The position numbers and the translations under genes were made by a program. Source: CAYNGH01 sp964396845 (lineage in GTDB: Bacteria; Vulcanimicrobiota; JAJTBE01; CAYNGH01). Taken from it: 8,530 nucleotides of DNA. Shown in pieces: positions 1 to 6,203 of this stretch (positions are counted from its first letter, which is position 1; every line of letters starts with the position of its first letter). Location of the stretch: the NCBI GenBank assembly GCA_964396845.1, contig CAYNGH010000143.1, positions 1 through 8,530 of the forward strand, given 5' to 3'. The notes beneath the pieces were generated by a model. The model was not told the origin of the DNA and searched no databases. It saw only the letters and a list, made by a program, of their open reading frames with translations.

Positions 1-1118
1 AGAAGGCGGGTTTTGTCCTGACGGCGGACCAGGGCAAAAAACCGCGTGTCGTCGGGATTCCAGGTGGTGTATCCGGGGTATGTCCGGCTCTTCCAACCGA
101 AAATATATTCTTTGTCGCCGGATGTATCCACGTCAATCCGGCGGCGATTTTCCAGATCCAGCAGGAAAAGGCTGTTTTTATCTCCCTTTTCACTTACCGC
201 AGCCACTGCTGCAAAATTGCCCTGACGCTGAGTGGACCATGAAAAATAATTCCCCCGGGTGGTATATATCTGGTTGCCATTTTCTTCTTTTTCTGTTGCT
301 TTGTTTTCTTGAGTGCTGGAAACTTCCTCCGGATCAGCGGGGTCTTCATCCTGGGTTTTCTTTTTCGGAGCCCTGGAAATATTCTCCAGTTCTTTCATCT
401 GCTGGCGGGCCTGATCCACTAAAAACTTGTCCGGGTGAACCTGGTGAATGGCCCGGAAAGTTATTTCCCGCTGGCTCATTTTTTCATCTTCAAGGAATAG
501 CCAGTTGTCCCCCAGCAGAAACATCCTGTCTTCGTCGGGTTGGAATACTGTCCCGAAGTAGTTGAGATTCCCTTCGAAGGACACAGTGGCCCGACGGCGT
601 GTTTCGGTGCTGGTGCCCAGGACCATCATGAAGATCAACCCGGCAATGAGTACAGACAGGCCGATGATGGCCATCTTTGCCGGGGGAAGCCCTTCCCGGA
701 TCACAGGCAACAGGGAGGCGATCATAATGGAAAAGCCGGCAACACATAATAAAGCTGTCAGGAAACCGTCGAGGCTTTCGATGAAATAAAACATCACGGA
801 AATCAAGGCAAAGAAGATAATGGCCAGAACCCGGTAATATGTGAAATACCCTGAAGCCGACAACTGCCGGGACAAAACTGCCACCAGGAATCCGCCCAGA
901 GCAAACCCCAACATCAGGAGCTGGGAAAAATTGCCCCGAAAATATGCCATATAACCGCTCCAGGCAAAAAAACCCAGGAGCATAAAAAAAATGCCGTGAA
1001 CAATATTGATAATCAATGGATTCGGCTTGACTTCTTCGGGGGTTTCATCCCCCCGGGGGGGCTTCTCGGTGTTAATTTCCTTTGTTTTGCTGGATCTGGT
1101 TTTCTTCTTTTTTCCCAT
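1..1118 (-). CDS. Membrane protein with five predicted helices and beta-propeller-like C-terminal region (partial, C-terminus off the left edge)
   Basis: I translated this frame by hand: 372 codons run without a stop from an ATG at 1118 to the window edge. The N-terminus is very basic and hydrophilic (residues 1-33), so probably cytoplasmic. Hydrophobic stretches that could be transmembrane helices lie at about 35-58, 66-83, 96-113, 119-140 and 149-168. Five helices would place the rest outside the membrane. Residues 250-282 are a charged, low-complexity linker. From about 290 there are repeats of the type seen in TolB/PD40 propeller blades, such as FSWST, SLFLLDLE and TTWNPDDTRFFALV. The start is supported by AAGGA at 1125-1129, six bases upstream. 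It lies 46 bp after the GGDEF-like gene, so the two are probably co-transcribed. I do not recognise the family. A surface or envelope role is inference. Confidence 0.8.
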   Translation of the reverse strand, partial: MGKKKKTRSSKTKEINTEKPPRGDETPEEVKPNPLIINIVHGIFFMLLGFFAWSGYMAYFRGNFSQLLMLGFALGGFLVAVLSRQLSASGYFTYYRVLAIIFFALISVMFYFIESLDGFLTALLCVAGFSIMIASLLPVIREGLPPAKMAIIGLSVLIAGLIFMMVLGTSTETRRRATVSFEGNLNYFGTVFQPDEDRMFLLGDNWLFLEDEKMSQREITFRAIHQVHPDKFLVDQARQQMKELENISRAPKKKTQDEDPADPEEVSSTQENKATEKEENGNQIYTTRGNYFSWSTQRQGNFAAVAAVSEKGDKNSLFLLDLENRRRIDVDTSGDKEYIFGWKSRTYPGYTTWNPDDTRFFALVRRQDKTRL

Positions 1119-1164
1119 GAGTTATCCTTATCAAATCGCTGAAGGGTAGAATCTGTTGTTTTTT

Positions 1165-1677
1165 TTATTCTCCCGGTGAAGGAGTTGCCGGTTCGCCGGA
1201 TCTCTCCGCGGGAGATGCCCCCCTGAGCTTATTTTCCAGCCGATGGTTGAGGCTGTTCATTATTTCCTCGCTGACAATGCCGTCATCAGGAAATGTACCG
1301 ATGGAATATGTCACCCCTATATGAAAATATTCATCAAAGGTGGGATGGTAAAACTCCACGCTGGAGAGGGTCTGGCTGACCTTGGTGGCAGCACGGTGAG
1401 CGCCCCACTGGTCGGTTTCCGGCAACACAATCAATATCCTGTTGGCTACTCTAACCTTGGAATCCACCCGGCGGGTATGAATGTCAATCTCCTTGCAGAT
1501 TCGCTTGAAAATCGGGTAAAACATGTCAACCTTGTACAGGGAAGGAATATCAAAATCGAATAAAAGGAAAGTCAGCTGGCGGTTGTATCGTTCCGCCCGG
1601 AGGATCTCCTTTTCTATGCCTTCCTTGATAAACTGCTCGGTGTAAAAACCTGTAAAGGCATCCTTTCCCGAATCCAT
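1165..1677 (-). CDS. Stand-alone degenerate GGDEF-domain-like protein
   Basis: The 170 residues follow the order of a diguanylate cyclase fold. DAFTGFYTEQF (6-16) matches the usual D-x-LTGLYNRRxF entry motif. RAERYNRQLTFLLFDFD (27-43) matches the RAxR...LLLLDID strand with the metal-binding Asp at D41. RILIVLPET (80-88) matches the strand after the GGDEF hairpin. The GGDEF/GGEEF signature itself is replaced by VANRI (77-81), and the usual GHxxGD segment is not visible, so I infer no cyclase activity. A GTP-, c-di-GMP- or protein-binding role remains possible. There is no sensory domain or transmembrane helix. The C-terminal ~20 residues are Pro/Ser/Glu-rich and probably disordered. The start has a full AGGAGG at 1685-1690, seven bases upstream. 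It lies between nadE and the membrane-propeller gene, which may be its partner. Confidence 0.8.
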   Translation of the reverse strand: MDSGKDAFTGFYTEQFIKEGIEKEILRAERYNRQLTFLLFDFDIPSLYKVDMFYPIFKRICKEIDIHTRRVDSKVRVANRILIVLPETDQWGAHRAATKVSQTLSSVEFYHPTFDEYFHIGVTYSIGTFPDDGIVSEEIMNSLNHRLENKLRGASPAERSGEPATPSPGE

Positions 1678-1756
1678 TCAAACGCCTCCTGCCTGTAATA
1701 TCAGATGTATATTCACTGCCGGCGGGGAAATACCTTCATGATGAAACCAGCCGGCT

Positions 1757-1791
1757 GTTTCCATTTATTGAATTGATGGAAAAGTTTCCAT
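1757..1791. repeat. Direct and inverted GTTTCCAT repeats in the nadE / GGDEF-like gap
   Basis: GTTTCCAT occurs at 1757-1764 and again at 1784-1791, with start points 27 bp apart. The second copy is also the right arm of a perfect inverted repeat, ATGGAAA (1776-1782) / TTTCCAT (1785-1791), with a two-base centre. A 10-bp palindrome, CAGCCGGCTG, abuts at 1748-1757. This lies in the 147-bp gap upstream of the GGDEF-like gene. It could be a regulator site for a secondary promoter, but I see no good -10/-35 pair. Nothing else is evident in this gap. Confidence 0.35.
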
Positions 1792-1824
1792 ATCCTTTTT
1801 TAAAGCCTCCGAGAAGACATTTTT

Positions 1825-3558
1825 TTATGAGAAGCTCACAAAGCCATTGGTTATGGGGATTCGCCTGTCCCGGCCAAAGGATCGGGCAGTAATTTTTATC
1901 CCCGGAGGAGCCTGACGTCGCTTGTATTCACTCCGGTGGACCAGCCCTGCGACTTTTCTAACCGTGGCGGGATCGTAACCGCTGGATATGATCTCCTCCA
2001 GGTCCCGATCCTCCTCGATAAGTCCCGCCAGGATCGGGTCGAGAACATCGTAAGGAGGCAGGCTGTCGGAATCCTTCTGGTTGTCCTTCAACTCCGCCGA
2101 CGGGGGCCTTGATATGATTCTTTCGGGAATGACCTCCCGCTCACGGTTGATACGGTCTGCCAGCTGATACACCATGGTCTTGGATATATCCTTGATGACT
2201 GCAAAGCCTCCTGCCATATCCCCGTAAAGGGTGGCATAGCCCACCGCCATCTCGCTTTTGTTGCCGGTGGTGAGGATCAGGTGGCCGAATTTGTTGGAAT
2301 AGGCCATCAGGATGTTTCCCCGGATCCGTGCCTGAAGGTTCTCCTCGGTTATGTCGGGTTCCCGATCAGCAAAAACCGGCGCCAGCATGTCCAGGTATCC
2401 CTGGAAGGTTTTATCTATGGGGATTTCAAGATAATTAAAGCCGAGGCTTTTCGACAGCTTCTGTGCATCCTCCCGGCTGGCCTCAGAAGTATAACGGGTG
2501 GGCATGAATATGCCGGTGACATTCTCCGGGCCAAGAGCTTCACAGGCCAGCGCAGCTACCAGAGCCGAATCAATCCCCCCGGAAATACCCAGGGCCACCT
2601 GATGGAATCGGTTCTTTTTGACATAATCGTGGATTCCCAGCACCAGGGCACTGTATATTTCTTCTTCTGTGCTCATCTGGCGCCATTTGTCATCGCGGGT
2701 TGCGCCGGAGGTCACCTTTGCGGGCCGGGATACGGGAACTGTATGGTGAACAATCTTCCTGTCGCCCCGGCAACGGGAAGCCCTCTCCATGAGGCGCAGA
2801 TCATGAAGGCGAACCCGGAAGGGAAGATCCGGCTCCAGGTCCACCACCAGTAAATCTTCCTCAAAAAAAGCGCCCTGGGCAACCCGGCTTCCATCGGGGG
2901 CAAACACCATGCTCCCTCCCTCGAAGATCAGTTCGTCCTGTCCTCCCACGGAGTTGACATAAATGAGATAAACTGCGTTATCCGCAGCGCGGGTTGAAAT
3001 CATCCGCTCTCTCTGTTTCCACTTGCCCGCATGATAGGGGGATGCGTTGAGGTTCAGGATAATCCCCGCTCCTGCCACTGCCTGAGCTGCTGCCGGGCCG
3101 TCGGGATACCATATATCCTCGCATATGTTTATGCCAAAAACCGTTCTGCCAAAGCTGAATGTAGAAATTTCCCGGGCAGGGTAAAAATACCGCTTCTCGT
3201 CAAAAACCCCGTAATTGGGCAGGAAGGACTTCCGCTGGGTGCCGTAAATACGGCGGTCATATATGAAGGCTGAGGAGTTGTATATGTGGCTGTCTTCTTC
3301 TATGAACCCCACCACCGCAGCAATATCCCCTGTGGCAGAGCGTATCCGGTCCATTGCCCGGTGATTTTCGTCGATAAAATCAGTGCGAAGAACCAGATCC
3401 TCGGGAGGATAGCCGGTGACGGCCAGCTCGGGAAACACCACCACCTGAACTTCCTGATTCCGGGCTTTTTCGATGGCTTCGATGATTTTTTCAGTGTTTC
3501 CGGCGATGTCCCCCACCGTGGAGTTTATCTGGGCCAGGGCAATTCTGAGGGTATGCAT
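1825..3558 (-). CDS. nadE: Glutamine-dependent NAD+ synthetase
   Basis: This cytoplasmic enzyme amidates nicotinic acid adenine dinucleotide to NAD+ with ATP, using glutamine as nitrogen source, the last step of NAD biosynthesis. The 577-residue protein has two domains. Residues 1 to ~260 are a nitrilase/CN-hydrolase-type glutaminase with the triad E44 (FPELAVTGYPPEDL), K110 (RKSFLPNYGVFDE) and C146 (GINICEDIW). Residues ~295-577 are the synthetase, with the ATP-pyrophosphatase loop SGGIDS at 326-331, the TTGNKSE segment and the C-terminal GIKITARSFGRDRRIPI block typical of the family. Length and motif order are those of complete bacterial two-domain enzymes, and no key residue is missing. 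The ATG at 3558 has AGAGG about eight bases upstream. It follows aspS by 101 bp and probably shares its transcript. Confidence 0.97.
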   Translation of the reverse strand: MHTLRIALAQINSTVGDIAGNTEKIIEAIEKARNQEVQVVVFPELAVTGYPPEDLVLRTDFIDENHRAMDRIRSATGDIAAVVGFIEEDSHIYNSSAFIYDRRIYGTQRKSFLPNYGVFDEKRYFYPAREISTFSFGRTVFGINICEDIWYPDGPAAAQAVAGAGIILNLNASPYHAGKWKQRERMISTRAADNAVYLIYVNSVGGQDELIFEGGSMVFAPDGSRVAQGAFFEEDLLVVDLEPDLPFRVRLHDLRLMERASRCRGDRKIVHHTVPVSRPAKVTSGATRDDKWRQMSTEEEIYSALVLGIHDYVKKNRFHQVALGISGGIDSALVAALACEALGPENVTGIFMPTRYTSEASREDAQKLSKSLGFNYLEIPIDKTFQGYLDMLAPVFADREPDITEENLQARIRGNILMAYSNKFGHLILTTGNKSEMAVGYATLYGDMAGGFAVIKDISKTMVYQLADRINREREVIPERIISRPPSAELKDNQKDSDSLPPYDVLDPILAGLIEEDRDLEEIISSGYDPATVRKVAGLVHRSEYKRRQAPPGIKITARSFGRDRRIPITNGFVSFS

Positions 3559-3599
3559 GAAAATAACCTCTATGCTTTTTTGTTAGAATTTACTGCAAA

Positions 3600-3627
3600 G
3601 GGGCCTTTCCCTGCCGAAAAAAGCCCC
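3600..3627 (-). terminator. Weak hairpin between aspS and nadE (possible attenuating or partial terminator)
   Basis: On the minus strand GGGGC and GCCCC arms (plus-strand 3623-3627 and 3600-3604) can pair across an 18-base loop, followed by only three T residues before G. The short stem, large loop and poor U-tract make efficient termination unlikely, so I read the aspS-nadE junction as permissive for readthrough. Confidence 0.25.
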
Positions 3628-3659
3628 CGGTGATTGTTTTTGATCAATTTAAAATATCT

Positions 3660-5450
3660 TCACTTGCCGGCTTTTTGCCGGGAAAGTCCGATCCCCAGGA
3701 GATCTAACTGATCCCTTTCCACTTCCACGGGAGCGCCGGTGAGCAGGCAGATGCCATTGGTATTCTTGGGGAATATGATTACCTCCCGGATGGATTTCTC
3801 CCGGCAAATCTCCGCAATAATCCGGTCATATCCCAGAGCGATTCCCCCATGGGGGGGAGCGCCGAATTCGAATGCCTCCAGCAGAAACCCGAACCGCTGG
3901 TTTGCTTCCTCCCGGGACATGCCGATGCCTTCGAGAATATGCTCCTGAAGCTGGCGGTTGTGAATTCTGATGGAGCCGGAAGCTATCTCGAAGCCGTTGT
4001 AAACCAGATCGTAACCGTTGGCCCTCACCTTCAGGGGATCTGTCAGGATGAGATCCACATCCTCTTCATGGGGTGATGTGAAGGCGTGGTGTTCCGGTTC
4101 CAGGCAGTTTTCCTCCTGGTTGAAGGAATACATGGGAAAATCAATCACCCAGAGGAAATTATCCCTGTCGGTGTCGATCAGTCCCAGGCGGTTTCCCATC
4201 ATGGATCGCAGTCTTCCCAGCACCGGCAGGATGCTGTCTGCAGGCCCCGCCAGTATTGCAATCATATCTCCCTGTTCTGCGCCGAAGGCTTTCTGCAGTT
4301 TTTCCTTTTGAGCTTCATTGAGATGCTTTGCCAGGGGGGATTTAAACTGGCCATCGGGCTTGAGGGCAACAGTCAGAAGCCCCTTCTGGCCGAATTGCCG
4401 AACAAAGTCCGTCAGCTCGTCGGTCTGTTTGCGGGAATAATCACCGCACCCGGGAAGAAGAATCCCCCGGACAGTGCCTCCGGCTTCTATCACTTTCTTA
4501 AACACCTCAAAGGTGGTGTCCCCGGCGATGCCCGTTATATCCACAATCTCCATGCCGAAGCGGGTATCGGGTTTGTCGGAGCCGTAACGATCCATGGCTT
4601 CCCGGTAGGAAAGCCTGGGAAAGGGGGTGGGAATCTCTCGGGCCAGGACCTCCCGGAAACACCACGCCATCATCTCCTCGGTGAGGGACAGGACATCATC
4701 CCGTTTCACAAAGGACATCTCGATGTCAATCTGGGTAAACTCCGGCTGGCGATCCGCCCGCAGGTCCTCATCCCGGAAGCACCGGGCAAACTGAAAGTAA
4801 CGCTCCACACCGCCAATCATCATGATCTGCTTTAACAGCTGTGGCGACTGGGGCAGGGCATAAAACTTGCCCCGGTGAACCCGGCTGGGGACAAGATAAT
4901 CCCGAGCACCTTCCGGCGTGGATCTGAGGAGTATGGGGGTTTCCACTTCCAGGAAATCCCGCTGGTCCAGGTAATCCCTCACTGCTTTGCAGAATTTATG
5001 CCGGAGTATGAAATGATTCATTATCCGGGGACGGCGGGTATCCAGATAGCGATACTTGAGGCGCAGGGATTCGTCGATGTTTCCTTCTCCCGACAGGACA
5101 AAGGGAGGAGTCCTGGAAGGGTTGAGAATCTCCAGTGTTTCTGCGGTCAGCTCTACAAGTCCCGTGTCAATGTTGGTGTTGATGGTTCCCTGGGGACGCA
5201 GGCGGACTTTTCCCTGCACTGATATGACATATTCGCTTCGAAGCTGTTCCGCCAGGTCGAAGAGTTCTTTATTTTCTGGAGAAAACACCACCTGGGTCAC
5301 ACCCCAGCGGTCACGAATGTCCACAAATATAAGACCGCCTAAATTCCGCACCCTTTGCACCCAGCCGTTAAGTGTTGCAAGGGTTTCCTGGTGTTCGGGC
5401 CGGAGTTCACCACAGGTGTGGGTTCTCTTGTTGAATCTGATGCTGTTCAT
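3660..5450 (-). CDS. aspS: Aspartyl-tRNA synthetase, bacterial type
   Basis: It charges tRNA-Asp with aspartate in the cytoplasm. The 596-residue protein has the full bacterial layout. The N-terminal OB-fold anticodon-binding domain (about 1-110) includes HTCGELR and LNGWVQRVRNLGGLIFVDIR. The class II catalytic core begins near RLKYRYLDTRR (130-140). Motif 2, FQFARCFRDEDLRADRQPEF, starts at 219 and contacts ATP and the acceptor end. A bacterial-specific GAD insertion domain occupies roughly 300-420. Motif 3 reads GIALGYDR (536-543), with Tyr at the position that is Leu in the E. coli and Bacillus enzymes as I recall them. L37 in the anticodon-binding loop, where non-discriminating enzymes typically have His, suggests a tRNA-Asp-specific enzyme; this is inference. 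The ATG at 5450 has GGGAGG six bases upstream and a consensus promoter just before it. Confidence 0.97.
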   Translation of the reverse strand: MNSIRFNKRTHTCGELRPEHQETLATLNGWVQRVRNLGGLIFVDIRDRWGVTQVVFSPENKELFDLAEQLRSEYVISVQGKVRLRPQGTINTNIDTGLVELTAETLEILNPSRTPPFVLSGEGNIDESLRLKYRYLDTRRPRIMNHFILRHKFCKAVRDYLDQRDFLEVETPILLRSTPEGARDYLVPSRVHRGKFYALPQSPQLLKQIMMIGGVERYFQFARCFRDEDLRADRQPEFTQIDIEMSFVKRDDVLSLTEEMMAWCFREVLAREIPTPFPRLSYREAMDRYGSDKPDTRFGMEIVDITGIAGDTTFEVFKKVIEAGGTVRGILLPGCGDYSRKQTDELTDFVRQFGQKGLLTVALKPDGQFKSPLAKHLNEAQKEKLQKAFGAEQGDMIAILAGPADSILPVLGRLRSMMGNRLGLIDTDRDNFLWVIDFPMYSFNQEENCLEPEHHAFTSPHEEDVDLILTDPLKVRANGYDLVYNGFEIASGSIRIHNRQLQEHILEGIGMSREEANQRFGFLLEAFEFGAPPHGGIALGYDRIIAEICREKSIREVIIFPKNTNGICLLTGAPVEVERDQLDLLGIGLSRQKAGK

Positions 5451-5476
5451 CGGGAACCTCCCTATAAATTTCTGAT

Positions 5477-5505
5477 ATTATAATATGTTGGTTTCTACAA
5501 TGCAA
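5477..5505 (-). promoter_or_regulatory. Sigma-70-type promoter for aspS
   Basis: On the minus strand TTGCAT (5505-5500) and TATAAT (5482-5477) are separated by exactly 17 bases. Transcription would start near 5470, giving a leader of only about 20 nt that carries the GGGAGG ribosome site. This leaves no room for a T-box-type leader, so aspS does not appear to be under tRNA-sensing control here. The -35 lies ten bases past the upstream gene's terminator U-tract. Confidence 0.8.
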
Positions 5506-5514
5506 GATCTTGAT

Positions 5515-5563
5515 AAAAAAAAGACAGTCGAGCCTGTATTCTGATATGATGAAGGTGACTGTC
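5515..5563 (-). terminator. Intrinsic terminator of the small helical-protein gene
   Basis: Read on the minus strand, a perfect GACAGTC/GACTGTC stem (plus-strand arms 5557-5563 and 5523-5529) is followed directly by eight T residues (5522-5515). The stem is only 7 bp and the loop is long (27 nt), but the uninterrupted T8 and the location between the gene's stop codon and the next promoter support termination. Confidence 0.6.
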
Positions 5564-5579
5564 AGGCGGAAATCCGGGG

Positions 5580-5939
5580 TTATCTTTTCTGGGCGTACAT
5601 CCGGAGGGATTTGGCCGTATCGGAGTTTTCGATGATGGTCTTTTCGATCTTCTCAAAGGCGTTGCAGACTTCTTCGACCCTTTCGTGGAAGGTTTCGATA
5701 TTTTTCAGCTCTCCTCCCTTGATCATGGAAGTGAGCAGGAAGATGGCCATTTCTTCCCCCACTTTTTCGTTGAGAATCTGCAGGGCCTCGCAGGTCATCT
5801 CGGTCTGCTGGAGTGTCAGGTCGCCCCGTTCAATCATGGCATCTACAATTTCTCCTGCCAGCTCTGCATTGGTTTTTTTTGCCATCATTACTCCCCTTTC
5901 GCTGGAATTGTCCGATGAATTCCTGTGGTAATAACTCAT
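5580..5939 (-). CDS. Small helical protein of unknown function
   Basis: I do not recognise the family. The 119-residue product is acidic and charged, with no signal peptide, membrane segment or cysteine cluster. Almost all of it after residue 20 is expected to be alpha-helical, with heptad-like spacing near the C-terminus (about 75-108). Two starts are possible. The ATG at 5939 has AAGGGG (5951-5946) six bases upstream. The ATG at 5885 has GGGGAG (5896-5891) five bases upstream and would give a 101-residue protein beginning MAKKTNAELAGE. The Ser/Asn-rich extra 18 residues look less like conserved sequence, so the shorter form is a serious alternative. It has its own terminator and is divergent from accD, sharing a regulatory region with two dyad sites. 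A regulatory or adaptor role is only a guess. Confidence 0.75.
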   Translation of the reverse strand: MSYYHRNSSDNSSERGVMMAKKTNAELAGEIVDAMIERGDLTLQQTEMTCEALQILNEKVGEEMAIFLLTSMIKGGELKNIETFHERVEEVCNAFEKIEKTIIENSDTAKSLRMYAQKR

Positions 5940-5956
5940 TAAAAACCCCTTCTTGT

Positions 5957-5973
5957 TTCCTGCAGTGCAGGAA
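5957..5973. promoter_or_regulatory. Perfect 17-bp dyad, candidate operator 1
   Basis: TTCCTGCA and TGCAGGAA are exact inverted arms around a single central G. The site touches the edge of a TATAAT on the minus strand (5978-5973) and so would cover the start point of the small unknown gene. A transcribed copy would also form a hairpin in that gene's leader. It resembles a second dyad 50 bp to the right. Confidence 0.5.
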
Positions 5974-6015
5974 TTATATGGGTCTATTTAACATCCGCCG
6001 GCAAAATGCCTGCAA
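5973..6015 (-). promoter_or_regulatory. Probable promoter region of the small helical-protein gene
   Basis: A perfect -10 hexamer TATAAT lies at 5978-5973 on the minus strand, but no good -35 stands 16-18 bases upstream of it. An alternative pair is TTGCAG (6015-6010) and TTAAAT (5991-5986) with an 18-base spacer. A promoter somewhere here is likely, but which hexamers are used is uncertain. A poor -35 would fit dependence on an activator. Confidence 0.4.
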
Positions 6016-6023
6016 AGGAGGCA
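6007..6023. promoter_or_regulatory. Imperfect 17-bp dyad, candidate operator 2
   Basis: TGCCT (6007-6011) and AGGCA (6019-6023) are exact inverted arms around seven bases. Aligned base for base with the dyad at 5957-5973, 12 of 17 positions agree, including CCTGCA and AGG. The start-to-start distance is exactly 50 bp, close to five helical turns, which would put both sites on the same face of the DNA. It sits just upstream of the accD -35 element. Confidence 0.4.
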
Positions 6024-6038
6024 AGTTCCCATCTGATC

Positions 6039-6067
6039 TTGACAGAAGACTGCAAAATATGTAGAAT
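6039..6067 (+). promoter_or_regulatory. Sigma-70-type promoter for accD-accA
   Basis: A consensus TTGACA (6039-6044) and TAGAAT (6062-6067, five of six consensus bases) are separated by exactly 17 bases. Transcription would begin near 6074, leaving a leader of about 130 nt before the accD start. Candidate operator 2 ends 15 bases upstream of the -35. Confidence 0.8.
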
Positions 6068-6083
6068 TGCAAAACGGGGATTG

Positions 6084-6110
6084 CCGGCAGGAATCGGCGA
6101 AAAATGCCGG
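6084..6110 (+). promoter_or_regulatory. Hairpin in the accD leader
   Basis: CCGGCA (6084-6089) and TGCCGG (6105-6110) can form a 6-bp GC-rich stem with a 15-base loop about ten bases into the predicted transcript. There is no following U-tract, so it is not a terminator. It may stabilise the 5' end. I do not recognise a riboswitch. The rest of the leader to 6190 is purine- and AT-rich without clear structure. Confidence 0.3.
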
Positions 6111-6203
6111 AGTCAGGGGTTTTGGAGTGGCCGGGCCTTGAAAAGAAGGGTTTGTATCAGGTATATTGAATAAAATTTTCTACCAAAGAAAAAGGGGTAA
6201 ATT

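Noticed and set aside
80..565. Plus-strand 161-codon open frame at the left end
   Set aside because: It is antisense to the partial membrane-propeller gene, whose minus-strand frame is unbroken to the edge with clear membrane helices.
4086..4835. Plus-strand 249-codon open frame
   Set aside because: It is opposite the catalytic core of aspS and has no family features.
5451..5579. T-box or other tRNA-sensing leader upstream of aspS
   Set aside because: The consensus promoter leaves only about 20 nt of leader, and no GGTGG-type T-box sequence is present.
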